Of a DNA stretch of 51,560 bases, positions 8,236 to 16,239 are shown piece after piece. The notes under the pieces are model-generated. The model did not search any database, was not told the origin of the DNA, and saw only the letters and a list, made by a program, of their open reading frames with translations. Source of the DNA: an uncultured Clostridia bacterium (GTDB lineage Bacteria > Bacillota > Clostridia > Lachnospirales > Anaerotignaceae); NCBI GenBank assembly GCA_937901125.1, contig CALCGT010000019.1, positions 1 to 51,560 of the forward strand. Direction: 5' to 3'. The first letter of the stretch is position 1. Each line of letters begins with the position of its first letter. Position numbers and translations under genes: made by a program.

Positions 8236-8268
8236 AAAAAAACCGGGGCTTACAAAAGCTCCCGGGCG
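8236..8268 (-). terminator. Leader terminator (attenuator) before cysK
   Basis: On the minus strand a stem of CCGGG-A-GCTT with AAGC-CCCGG (one bulged base, TTGT loop, 8243-8265) is followed by seven T (8236-8242). Its upstream arm GCCCGGGA can pair instead with TTCCGGGC at about 8339-8346, the codons just after the Cys cluster. This gives the mutually exclusive terminator/antiterminator arrangement expected of an attenuator. Confidence 0.8.
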
Positions 8269-8281
8269 TTGGCAAATACTC

Positions 8282-8407
8282 TTAACGTATTTCTCTGGAG
8301 TATGAATCAATGCATGCTGACACACCAGCCATATCAAATGCCCGGAAATTACACATACAACAGCAACACATTTTTTTATTTTTGATAACAGTATCGTTTC
8401 TTTTCAT
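8282..8407 (-). CDS. Cys-rich leader peptide (41 aa), attenuator type
   Basis: A 41-codon ORF starting at 8407 with AAGGAGG about 6 nt upstream. Codons 13-19 read MCCCCMC: four consecutive Cys codons (8357-8368) plus a fifth at 8351-8353, then N-F-RAFDMAGVSAC. It stops at 8282, 14 nt before the terminator region, so a translating ribosome would finish before the hairpin forms. It sits directly upstream of the cysK start codon. The core RAFxMAGxSAC and its spacing from the start are shared with the Met-rich leader at 6094. I infer that stalling at Cys codons when charged tRNA-Cys is scarce leaves the CCGGGC segment free to form the antiterminator. Too short for routine gene callers. Confidence 0.75.
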   Translation of the reverse strand: MKRNDTVIKNKKMCCCCMCNFRAFDMAGVSACIDSYSREIR

Positions 8408-8450
8408 GACTTTTTCCTCCTTCCAAAATTCCTTTTATTACGATGGCAAA

Positions 8451-8487
8451 AGAATAACACCATTTTCCTACTAATTCAATAGGAAAA
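8451..8487 (-). promoter_or_regulatory. Promoter with perfect inverted repeat, Cys leader
   Basis: On the minus strand TTGAAT (8474-8479) and TATTCT (8451-8456) are 17 nt apart. The -35 is embedded in TTTTCCTA-N9-TAGGAAAA (8463-8487), perfect over 8-bp arms. The Met-leader promoter has the same CCTACTAATTCAATA core. The position suggests repression by a sulfur-responsive regulator; the identity of that regulator (CymR-like) is inference. Confidence 0.65.
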
Positions 8488-8527
8488 CTAAAATTCATTC
8501 CAATTTTATCAAATGATATTTCAAAAG

Positions 8528-8566
8528 AAAAAAGGGTATCAATTCCTTTGGAATCAATACCCTTTC
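8528..8566 (-). terminator. Terminator after the UPF0210 gene
   Basis: AAAGGGTAT/ATACCCTTT stem with an inner ATTCC/GGAAT helix (8531-8565), followed on the minus strand by TTTTTTCTTTT, 19 nt after the stop codon of the gene ending at 8585. Confidence 0.8.
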
Positions 8567-8584
8567 AAAGCAAATCTTATTCTA

Positions 8585-9946
8585 TTAGTTTTTAAAGCTA
8601 TGGATGGGTGCAGGGATTCTACCTCCACGAGCCACAAATTTTTCACAGCTAAAACGATTCACAGGAATGATAGGCGCATAGCCTAGCAAACCACCGAATT
8701 CTACACTTTCGCCCTCTTTTCTGCCAATCACAGGGATCAGACGAACTGCTGTTGTTTTATTATTTACCATACCAATTGCCGCTTCATCCGCAATGATACC
8801 GGACAATGTTGCCGCAGAAGTATCACCGGGCAGAGCGATCATATCCAGACCAACGGAGCAGACACAAGTCATTGCTTCCAGTTTTTCCAGTGTCAATGCG
8901 CCTTTTTCGCAGGCATCAATCATGCCATGGTCTTCGCTGACGGGAATGAAAGCACCACTCAGACCACCAACATAAGAAGATGCCATAACGCCGCCTTTTT
9001 TCACATTATCATTCAGCAATGCCAATGCTGCGGTGGTACCAGGTGCACCAGCTTCTTCCAGGCCCATTTCCTGGAAAATTTCTGCGATACTATCCCCAAC
9101 TGCAGGTGTAGGTGCCAGAGAAAGATCAATGATGCCGAAGGGCACGTTCAATCTCTTAGAAGCTTCTCTTGCAATCAGCTGACCTACACGGGTGATCTTG
9201 AAAGCAGTACGTTTTACAGTCTCACACAGCGTTTCAAAATCTGCACCTCTAACTTCTTCCAATGCCTTTTTCACTACGCCTGGGCCGCTGACGCCAACAT
9301 TGATACAGCAGTCTGCTTCGCCAACGCCATGAAAGGCCCCTGCCATAAAGGGGTTGTCCTCAACCGCATTGCAGAAAACTACCAGCTTCGCACAGCCGAT
9401 ACATTCGTTATCCTTTGTGCGTTCTGCTGTTTCCACAATGATCTCGCCCATTCTCTTGACCGCATCCATATTCAGACCGTTTCTGGAAGTACCGATATTG
9501 ACGGAAGAGCAGACACGTTCTGTCACTGCCAATGCTTCAGGAATAGAATCGATCAAAATCTTATCACTTTCTGTGTAACCCTTCTGCACCAGAGCAGAAA
9601 AACCGCCAATAAAGTTAACCCCAACTTCTCTTGCCGCTTTATCCAATGTCTGCGCAACGCTGACATAAGAATCCGCATTTTTGCAACCTGCCGCCGCAAT
9701 GGCAATGGGTGTTACAGAAATTCTCTTATTTACAACTGGGATCCCATATTCCTTCGCCAGTTCATCGCCGACCTTCACCAGATCCTTTGCATATGTAGTA
9801 ATTTTCTTGTAAATCTTTTCGTTGAATTTTTCGATATCTGCATCTGCACAATCCAGCAAGCTGATCCCCATGGTAATGGTACGCACATCCAGATTCATTT
9901 CACTGATCATGCTGTTAGTTTCCAAAATCTCATTTCTTGTGATCAT
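8585..9946 (-). CDS. UPF0210 (DUF711) family protein
   Basis: A 453-residue protein of the DUF711/UPF0210 family, widespread in Firmicutes and without an established reaction. Family-like segments include ETNSMISEMNLDVRTITMG at the start, GCAKLVVFCNAVEDNPFMAG in the middle and ALPGDTSAATLSGIIADE near the C-terminus. Length is normal. GGGGGCTGG lies upstream of the ATG. It follows an ACT-domain gene by 17 nt; this pair is a conserved neighbourhood in the family, which suggests ligand-controlled activity, but nothing in the sequence shows the substrate. Confidence 0.9.
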   Translation of the reverse strand: MITRNEILETNSMISEMNLDVRTITMGISLLDCADADIEKFNEKIYKKITTYAKDLVKVGDELAKEYGIPVVNKRISVTPIAIAAAGCKNADSYVSVAQTLDKAAREVGVNFIGGFSALVQKGYTESDKILIDSIPEALAVTERVCSSVNIGTSRNGLNMDAVKRMGEIIVETAERTKDNECIGCAKLVVFCNAVEDNPFMAGAFHGVGEADCCINVGVSGPGVVKKALEEVRGADFETLCETVKRTAFKITRVGQLIAREASKRLNVPFGIIDLSLAPTPAVGDSIAEIFQEMGLEEAGAPGTTAALALLNDNVKKGGVMASSYVGGLSGAFIPVSEDHGMIDACEKGALTLEKLEAMTCVCSVGLDMIALPGDTSAATLSGIIADEAAIGMVNNKTTAVRLIPVIGRKEGESVEFGGLLGYAPIIPVNRFSCEKFVARGGRIPAPIHSFKN

Positions 9947-9963
9947 TCAGTCCAGCCCCCTTT

Positions 9964-10236
9964 TTAAATACGGTGCATCGCATCAAAAATCTCTGTATGC
10001 TGGATCTTGACCTTTAGACCCATTTCTTCCCCTACTGCCTGCAGTTTTTCTGCTGTTGCATCAAACTCATCCTTTGCATCAGTAATGTCCACTACCATTA
10101 CCATGTTGAAATAGCCCCCAACGATAGTCTGGGAAATATCCAGAATATTGATATTTGTTTCCGCTAAAGCTGCACATACCTTTGCAGTAATGCCAACCTT
10201 ATCCAGACCAAGTACTGTTACAACTGCTTTTTTCAT
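9964..10236 (-). CDS. ACT domain protein (UPF0237 family)
   Basis: A 90-residue single ACT domain, starting MKKAVVTVLGLDKVGITAKV and continuing ALAETNINILDISQTI, the typical ligand-binding beta-alpha-beta pattern seen in regulatory domains such as those of GcvR. The start is chosen for AAGGAGGAGCAAGAG upstream; an in-frame start 20 codons earlier lacks one and extends beyond the domain. It is the first gene of a two-gene operon with the UPF0210 protein and probably senses an amino acid or related ligand for it (inference). Confidence 0.9.
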   Translation of the reverse strand: MKKAVVTVLGLDKVGITAKVCAALAETNINILDISQTIVGGYFNMVMVVDITDAKDEFDATAEKLQAVGEEMGLKVKIQHTEIFDAMHRI

Positions 10237-10394
10237 CTCTTGCTCCTCCTTTTTCAACATGCCTTGTATGCTTGGATCTGAATAAGAATACCGCATGATC
10301 CTGATAGTACGACTGCACCGCCGTAGTTTTGTGGTATTCCAAAGATCCTATCCTATCTTTTGTCCCAAAAATCTTTATTGAGAATGATGTTCCT

Positions 10395-10423
10395 ATCATA
10401 CCGAAAAGCAGCAGAAAAAGCAA
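10395..10423 (-). promoter_or_regulatory. Candidate promoter for the ACT/UPF0210 operon
   Basis: TTGCTT (10418-10423) and TATGAT (10395-10400) on the minus strand, 17 nt apart, about 160 nt before the ACT gene. The rest of 10237-10603 holds no gene. A perfect 12-bp palindrome ATTGTATACAAT occurs upstream at 10473-10484. Confidence 0.4.
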
Positions 10424-10603
10424 TGGACAAATGTCCCTATAATAAACACAAATCCCCAAGAAAAACCAACATATTGTATACAATCCACCGTTGGATTATC
10501 TTTTTCTATAACAATTCGGTATAATAAAGTCATTTTTCAGCATTTTTATGATAGGAATCCAGAAATTACCATAAAATAAATCACCCTTCTGCTTTAAAAT
10601 CAC

Positions 10604-10643
10604 AAAAAAGGGGATGAAGCCCGCCAAGCTCCATCCCTTTTTT
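10604..10643 (-). terminator. Terminator of the molybdenum/selenium operon
   Basis: GGGATGGAGC / GCTTCATCCC-type stem (10611-10620 with 10628-10637) flanked by A and T runs, immediately after the stop of the yqeC-xdhC fusion gene. It marks the 3' end of the long minus-strand array. Confidence 0.85.
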
Positions 10644-10647
10644 GGGT

Positions 10648-12054
10648 TTAAACATCTTCTTCAAATGATATGGGCAGAAACAGGACTTTATTCCTGCCTC
10701 CGCAGATCATCCCCAGCTTTCCGCCGTCCTCATTATTCAAATGATATTCCTTTATCATAGCCTGCGGGCGTTTCTTTGCCTCCTCTATCACCGCAAATTC
10801 CACCGCGCCGCCGCCAATGCTATCGATGATCTGTTTTTTTTCTACAAACATCATACTGCCCACCCCTCTGGGAGAGGAACCGGTCTTTTCGATGATGATA
10901 CAAAGGGTTCCCTCTTTCCTCACCTCCAGCAATTCTCTGGAAACGGAAGAGATCTGTTTTCCATTCTTTTTCTGAATGATCTGGGCCAATATGCTGACTG
11001 CGATCTCTCCTGGTGTTACGGCTTTGATGGGCAGCCCAATGGGAGCAAAGATCGTTTTGATCTTTGCTCCAGCGATACCTTCCTGCCGCAGATTTTCAAA
11101 AGTCTTTTTCACCTTCGACCTGCTACCGATCATCCCCAGATACTGATAGGGATGCTGCAGAATGGTCTTTACACAAATAAAATCATCCTTATGCCCACGG
11201 GTCACCACACAATAATACCCATTGGGCTCCAAATACTTTTCCAGATTTTCAAAAGAATCACAGATGACCTCATCTGCCAGGGGGAATCTTTCCCTGTTGG
11301 CAAATTCTTCTCTGTCATCCAGCACCTTAATATAAAAATCCAGACAGGAAGCCATCTTCACCAATTCACAGGAAACATGACCGCCCCCGCAGATCACCAG
11401 ATTGGGCTGGGTGCTGAACCATTCCTCCTTGATCAGAGAAACGTCCATATCTGCCTCCAATAAGGCAGAAACCGCCTTCTGATATAAGGAGTCGTCATGG
11501 TTCGGTTTAATTCTGATGGTTTTTTCGGGATACTTTTCTTTCAATGGTTCCATATATCCTTTCCTCACTAATTTTTGGATATGGCTTGCCTCAATTACGG
11601 TATTTTCGGAAATCCCCAAACATGTCTTCACCAGCTCCCACCGATGGGATACCTCTTTGGCTCTTTCCCCCAAGGCGTGCAGCCCGCAGACAACGATGAT
11701 TTCCTCCACATTTTTGTAGATCACAGGTTCCTTTTCATTAGGAAATTTGATTGGCATGTGCTTTGAGCCGTCTGCTTCGATCAGCACCACATCTGCCTTT
11801 TCGCAGACCTGTAGATAAGTCTCCCGAGAAAGGGCTTTGATCTTCTGCCCCTCCGGGATTCCTGCCATGGCATAGCCTTTTTCTTCCAACGTTCTGATGA
11901 TCTCATTGGAATCATCGGTCAGCAGGGTATCCTCTTCTATGAACATGCGGGTAGATGTGGTCACAAAAACCTTTTTTCCCTGGGCCCGATAGGCACGGGT
12001 ATATTTTTTGATAAGGCTTGTCTTGCCCCCTGCTCCAACGAATGCCTGAATCAT
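10648..12054 (-). CDS. yqeC: YqeC-XdhC fusion: Se-molybdenum hydroxylase accessory protein
   Basis: A 468-residue two-part protein. Residues 1-210 match YqeC, a P-loop-like protein tied to selenium-dependent molybdenum hydroxylases (AFVGAGGKTSLIKKYTRAY, VTTSTRMF, LIEADGSKHMPIKFP). Residues from about 220 match XdhC/CoxI proteins: a Rossmann-type part (LVICGGGHVSCELVKMA, VVTRGHKDD, YLGMIGSRSKV) followed by the CoxI-type part (IEKTGSSPRGVGSMM, SIGGGAVEF). XdhC proteins bind the molybdenum cofactor and help load and sulfurate it. Joining both in one chain suggests that cofactor maturation steps are coupled. It has AAGGGAG at its start and is the last gene of the array. Confidence 0.9.
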   Translation of the reverse strand: MIQAFVGAGGKTSLIKKYTRAYRAQGKKVFVTTSTRMFIEEDTLLTDDSNEIIRTLEEKGYAMAGIPEGQKIKALSRETYLQVCEKADVVLIEADGSKHMPIKFPNEKEPVIYKNVEEIIVVCGLHALGERAKEVSHRWELVKTCLGISENTVIEASHIQKLVRKGYMEPLKEKYPEKTIRIKPNHDDSLYQKAVSALLEADMDVSLIKEEWFSTQPNLVICGGGHVSCELVKMASCLDFYIKVLDDREEFANRERFPLADEVICDSFENLEKYLEPNGYYCVVTRGHKDDFICVKTILQHPYQYLGMIGSRSKVKKTFENLRQEGIAGAKIKTIFAPIGLPIKAVTPGEIAVSILAQIIQKKNGKQISSVSRELLEVRKEGTLCIIIEKTGSSPRGVGSMMFVEKKQIIDSIGGGAVEFAVIEEAKKRPQAMIKEYHLNNEDGGKLGMICGGRNKVLFLPISFEEDV

Positions 12055-12084
12055 ACTATCTCCCTTTCAGAAACAAATTCCCGT

Positions 12085-12978
12085 TTACGCAAACAATTCT
12101 CTTTCCGTCACACATTCCGATTTGATCTTTCCCACCAGAAAATCCAACGCATCCAGTACTCTGGGGCGGATATCCCCGCCGATCATCACATACATGATAT
12201 CTTCCCCCACCGAAAGTTCCCCTTCGTTGAGCCAGACACGGACATAATAGATGCCTTCTCTTTTTCTGGTTTCCTCTACCGCCTGAGAAACTTTCTCCGA
12301 ATCATAGGAAAACAAAAGCCTTTTGACGGGTTTCGTTTCCCCTGCACCCTTACGCACCTTTTCTCTGGCGGTTTCCCGTACGATGCCGTTATGCACCAGA
12401 TACATACCGACCTTCGAAGCGTCAGCATCCTTTTTTGCTTCCTGCATCCATTGATCCATAGAGGGAATCTCTTTTTTTACAGGAACAGCTGCACAGTCGG
12501 CAGAACCGGCAGATGCCAGCATTTCCAAACCGTGCCCAACGACAGGAAGAACTGCCTCCAAGTTTTCCTTTACTGCCTTCTCACTGCCAGGCAGATTGAT
12601 GATAAGGGTGCCGCCGCGAATACCTGCGGCACTGCGGGAAAGGCAGCCTCTTGGGGTGATCTGCATACTTGCCGCCCGCATAGCTTCGGGGATGCCTCTG
12701 GTCTCCCGCTCCACCACGGCAAGGGTGGCTTCAGGGGTAATATCTCTGGGTGAAAAGCCCGTCCCCCCTGTGGTAAGCACCAAGGCAGCCTGCAAATCAT
12801 CGGCACATTTAATCAATTCTGCTTTGATCTGCTCCATCTCATCGGGAAGGATGTTTTGATAGACCACCTGATATCCTGCCGCCTCCAACATTTTGCAGAT
12901 GGCAGGGCCGCTGGTATCTTTTCTTTCCCCTCTGGAGCCTTTATCGCTGATGGTCAGCACTGCTACCGTTTTCTTCAT
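12085..12978 (-). CDS. Molybdopterin adenylyltransferase (Mog) fused to a MoaE-like domain
   Basis: A 297-residue fusion. Residues 1-160 are a MoaB/Mog domain (VAVLTISDKGSRGERKDTSG, LVLTTGGTGFSPRDITPEA, LIINLPGSEKAV) that adenylates molybdopterin. Residues about 185-297 resemble the large subunit of molybdopterin synthase, MoaE, in its clostridial form (MYLVHNGIVRETAREKVRKG, YYVRVWLNEGELSVGEDIMY, VLDALDFLVGKIKSECVTE). MoaE puts dithiolene sulfur on precursor Z together with MoaD. No MoaD gene is visible in the window. The start overlaps the moaC stop (ATGA), so translation is coupled. Confidence 0.85.
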   Translation of the reverse strand: MKKTVAVLTISDKGSRGERKDTSGPAICKMLEAAGYQVVYQNILPDEMEQIKAELIKCADDLQAALVLTTGGTGFSPRDITPEATLAVVERETRGIPEAMRAASMQITPRGCLSRSAAGIRGGTLIINLPGSEKAVKENLEAVLPVVGHGLEMLASAGSADCAAVPVKKEIPSMDQWMQEAKKDADASKVGMYLVHNGIVRETAREKVRKGAGETKPVKRLLFSYDSEKVSQAVEETRKREGIYYVRVWLNEGELSVGEDIMYVMIGGDIRPRVLDALDFLVGKIKSECVTERELFA

Positions 12979-13463
12979 GCCTTTTCCTCTTTTCTATAAT
13001 AATCTCCGTGGACACCGCCTGTTTTTTCCAGCAGGCAAATATCAGTAATCAAAATATCCTTTTGTACTGCCTTGCACATATCGTATACCGTCAGGGCCGC
13101 CGCCGATACTGCCGTCAAAGCCTCCATTTCCACTCCAGTCCGCCCGGCACAGGAAACCATAGCCTGAATCTCCACAGAGCAGCGTGCTTCATTCAGCGTC
13201 AGCTCCATATCGATGCCATCAATGAGAATAGGATGACACATAGGAATGAGATCAGGAGTACGTTTTGCCCCCATGATGCCTGCGATCTGGGCCACGGTCA
13301 GCACATCTCCCTTTTTCATGCCACCCCGTTGGAGCAGTTCGAAGGTTTTCGGGCTGACCAGCACCCGTCCTGCAGCAACGGCTGTACGGCTGGTGGGTTC
13401 TTTTGTTCCAACGTCCACCATTTTTGCCCGCCCCTGTTCATTAAAATGGGTAAATTCCTTCAT
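12975..13463 (-). CDS. moaC: Cyclic pyranopterin monophosphate synthase
   Basis: Converts the MoaA product to cyclic pyranopterin monophosphate in molybdenum cofactor synthesis. The 162-residue protein shows FTHFNEQGRAKMVDVGTKE at the start, IAGIMGAKRTPDLIPMCHP (active-site His region) and TGVEMEALTAVSAAALTVYD, all MoaC signatures. Several in-frame Met codons precede this start; this one has AGGGGG 6 nt upstream. It lies 2 nt after moaA and overlaps the mog-moaE fusion. Confidence 0.95.
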   Translation of the reverse strand: MKEFTHFNEQGRAKMVDVGTKEPTSRTAVAAGRVLVSPKTFELLQRGGMKKGDVLTVAQIAGIMGAKRTPDLIPMCHPILIDGIDMELTLNEARCSVEIQAMVSCAGRTGVEMEALTAVSAAALTVYDMCKAVQKDILITDICLLEKTGGVHGDYYRKEEKA

Positions 13464-13465
13464 CT

Positions 13466-14419
13466 TCATCCCCCTATCTGATTCATGTTTCGCTTCGCTT
13501 TGCTGGGCTGCCCATAGGAAAGGGCCCCATGACATTCCGGTTTTTCAAGGATTGCCCGTTTCATTTGTTCCAGCATCCCCAGAGGTGGTTCCCCCTTGAT
13601 GGGATATTCCGCAGCAGAATGGAGACAGGGCTTCACTTTTCCGTCTGCCGTCAGCCGCAGACGGTTGCAGGCTTGACAGAAATGAGCATATACCGGGCTG
13701 ATGAGCCCCACATTTCCTTTGGCATCAGGAAAACGATATAGCTTGGCAACACTACCATCTGTCGTCGCAGCCACCAGTTCCGGCAATCGCTCCAATACGA
13801 TCTCGTTGGAAAGAAAGGCTTCCGAAGCAAACTCACCGCCATCATACATAGGCATCAGCTCTATGAACCGAACATCTATGGGATATTTTTTCGTCAGCTC
13901 CGCCAATGCCGGGATCTCGTCATCGTTAAAGCCGCCGATCAGAACCGTATTGATCTTGACCTTTTCAAAGCCCGCTTCCAAAGCTGCTTCCAGTCCAAGC
14001 AACGCCTGCTGCAATTCTCCCTTTCTCGTCATATCTGCATATTTTTTCTCATCCAACGTATCCAAACTGATATTGATACCCTGCACCCCCGCCTCCCGCA
14101 GGAGTTTTGCCAAAGCAGGCAGAAGGATGCCGTTGGTAGTCATGCAGACCTCTTCGATGCCTTCCACTGCTGCAACGCGACGGCAGATGGAAAGGATATT
14201 CCTTTTCACAAGGGGTTCCCCGCCGGTGATACGCACCTTCTTGATGCCCAAAGCAGCAGCCACTTCCACCGCCTGTATCATTTCATCTTCCCTTAGCATA
14301 TCCTCATGCTTCTTTTTGCATACCCCTTCCTCCGGCATACAATAACGGCATCTCAGGTTACAAAGCTCTGTCACGGACAGCCGCAAATATGTGATATTTC
14401 GTCCAAATCTATCTTTCAT
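13466..14419 (-). CDS. moaA: GTP 3',8-cyclase, radical SAM
   Basis: First committed step of molybdenum cofactor synthesis, rearranging GTP by radical chemistry. The 317-residue protein has the radical SAM cluster motif CNLRCRYC near residue 20, the SAM-binding ITGGEPL, and the C-terminal second [4Fe-4S] set in FCQACNRLRLTADGKVKPCL. The usual GG pair of MoaA is seen at its C-terminal end (NQIGG). The start MKDRFGRNITYLRLS has AAAGGA about 10 nt upstream; a longer frame extends 23 codons earlier without a ribosome site. Confidence 0.95.
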   Translation of the reverse strand: MKDRFGRNITYLRLSVTELCNLRCRYCMPEEGVCKKKHEDMLREDEMIQAVEVAAALGIKKVRITGGEPLVKRNILSICRRVAAVEGIEEVCMTTNGILLPALAKLLREAGVQGINISLDTLDEKKYADMTRKGELQQALLGLEAALEAGFEKVKINTVLIGGFNDDEIPALAELTKKYPIDVRFIELMPMYDGGEFASEAFLSNEIVLERLPELVAATTDGSVAKLYRFPDAKGNVGLISPVYAHFCQACNRLRLTADGKVKPCLHSAAEYPIKGEPPLGMLEQMKRAILEKPECHGALSYGQPSKAKRNMNQIGG

Positions 14420-14462
14420 ATACCAGAGTTCCTTTCCATCCAATGACACCGATAAAAGTATA

Positions 14463-15503
14463 TCATGCCTGCAATAACAAAATTGCATCCGGCGGCAAAC
14501 AGACCGTCATCTGTTCTCCCCCGATGCTTTCCCAAACGGGCTTATCCAACTGGATGCCGATCTGCATATTTGCCTTTTTCCCCACAGGTGCCAGCAGCAC
14601 CGTATCGGAAAAAGGCTCTTCTATTTCACCGATGACCCTGCAGGTCACCGCATTTTCTTCCATTCCATTTGCAATGCGGATATCATGCGTCCGAATGCCG
14701 ATATATTCCATTTTTACTGTAGCACGGGGCACAGTCAAGGTCAAATCCCAATCCACCGCATACACATGGGTATCATCCATGATTTTTGCCCGGGAAATAT
14801 TTTTACATCCCGTCAAAAGGGCGCCGCTTCTGGTTTTCGGATCACGAAATACCTCTTTTTTTCTGCCCACCGTTTCCAGCTTTCCCTGTTCCATCACAGC
14901 AATGCTGTCGGAAAGACGAAAAGCTTCGTCTCTGTCATGGGAGACCAGAAGGACTGTTTTCCCGAATCGCCCCATAATCTCCTGCACCTTTCGTTCCAAA
15001 TGAAACCGCAAATAGGTATCCAAAGCGGAAAAGGGTTCATCCAAAAGCAGCACTTCTGGTTCATTGACCAGAATACGTGCCAATGCCACCCTTTGTTGCT
15101 GCCCGCCAGAAAGCTGATGGGGTCTTTTTTTCTCCAGTCCTTCCAACTCCATCATGCAAAGCATTTTCGTAACAGCTTCTGCTTTTTTTTCCTTTCCCCG
15201 CATCCCGCAGGCGATATTCTGCTCTACAGTCATATTGGGGAAAAGGGCATATTGCTGAAACAGATACCCCACTTTTCTTTTCTGGGGGGACAGATCGATT
15301 TTTTTCTCGGAATCAAACAGCGTAACGCCATCTAAAATGATACGGCCTTGATCGGGTCTTTCAATACCTGCGATACATTTCAGGGTCATGCTTTTTCCAC
15401 AACCGGAAGCCCCCAAAATCGCCAGCACTTCATTTTCCGCTTCAAATTTTACTTTCAAATGAAAATTTCCAAGCTTTTTTTCAATATCTACAGAAAGAGC
15501 CAT
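14463..15503 (-). CDS. modC: Molybdate ABC transporter ATP-binding protein
   Basis: ATPase of the ModABC molybdate importer, on the inner face of the membrane. The 346-residue protein has Walker A GASGCGKSM, signature LSGGQQQRVALAR, Walker B VLLLDEPFSAL and H-loop LLVSHDRDE. The C-terminal 120 residues form a molybdopterin/TOBE-type domain that commonly senses molybdate (EEPFSDTVLLAPVGKKANM). Starts 2 nt after modB, with AAGGAG upstream. Confidence 0.93.
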   Translation of the reverse strand: MALSVDIEKKLGNFHLKVKFEAENEVLAILGASGCGKSMTLKCIAGIERPDQGRIILDGVTLFDSEKKIDLSPQKRKVGYLFQQYALFPNMTVEQNIACGMRGKEKKAEAVTKMLCMMELEGLEKKRPHQLSGGQQQRVALARILVNEPEVLLLDEPFSALDTYLRFHLERKVQEIMGRFGKTVLLVSHDRDEAFRLSDSIAVMEQGKLETVGRKKEVFRDPKTRSGALLTGCKNISRAKIMDDTHVYAVDWDLTLTVPRATVKMEYIGIRTHDIRIANGMEENAVTCRVIGEIEEPFSDTVLLAPVGKKANMQIGIQLDKPVWESIGGEQMTVCLPPDAILLLQA

Positions 15504-15504
15504 A

Positions 15505-16179
15505 TCAAGCCACACTCCTTCCGCCTGTTTTCTTCTTTTCCAGAAGATTCACCGCCAGCAGTACCACTGCAGAAATGGCCAGATTGACCATGACCCACCG
15601 AAAGGCCAGTGCATCCTCATTGGTACGCCAAAGCTGATATACTGTTGTAGATATGGTGGCTGTCCGCCCGGGGGTATAGCCGGCAATCATGCTGGTCGCA
15701 CCATATTCCCCCAAAGCACGGGCAAAGGCAAGAACTGTCCCCGCCAAAATCCCCTGTTTGCAGAAGGGCATGCGAATCCGCCAAAAAATATAGGAATTGC
15801 TGAGCCCTAAGGTCTGCCCGGCATAAGCCAATGTTTCGTCAAAGGCTTCAAAGGCACCCCTTGCCGTACGATACATTAGGGGAAAGGTCACCACCGTTGT
15901 GGCAAAAAACGCCGACCACCATGTCATCGTCAGTTTCAGTCCAAAGGTGGATAAAAACCATGCCCCCACCATGCGCTTCGACCCCAGTATCCGCAGCAAA
16001 AAATAACCCACCACCGTTGGCGGCAGAACCAAAGGCAGCGTCAGCACCACATCTAGGCATCCTTTCAGAAGTCTGGGTGCCTTTGCAATATAATATGCCG
16101 CAAAAACACCTGTAAAAAACGTGATGACCGTACTGATGCCGGCAATCCGCAGCGAGTTATACAGAGGAAACCAATCCAT
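15505..16179 (-). CDS. modB: Molybdate ABC transporter permease
   Basis: Integral membrane subunit of the molybdate importer, 224 residues with about five hydrophobic segments. The EAA-type loop that contacts ModC is visible around ETLAYAGQTLGLSNSYIFWRI, followed by AFARALGEYGATSMIAG, a hallmark of ModB. The start MDWFPLYNSLRI is preferred over an upstream in-frame Met because AGAAGGAGGG precedes it. Confidence 0.93.
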   Translation of the reverse strand: MDWFPLYNSLRIAGISTVITFFTGVFAAYYIAKAPRLLKGCLDVVLTLPLVLPPTVVGYFLLRILGSKRMVGAWFLSTFGLKLTMTWWSAFFATTVVTFPLMYRTARGAFEAFDETLAYAGQTLGLSNSYIFWRIRMPFCKQGILAGTVLAFARALGEYGATSMIAGYTPGRTATISTTVYQLWRTNEDALAFRWVMVNLAISAVVLLAVNLLEKKKTGGRSVA

Positions 16180-16239
16180 ACGTTTCCCTCCTTCTATCAT
16201 TCCATGGCGGGAGCAATCACTCCCACCTCTCACTTCTTC

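Noticed and set aside
10199..10483. 94-codon frame upstream of the ACT gene
   Set aside because: It overlaps the ACT gene start in another frame, has no homology pattern and contains the likely promoter.
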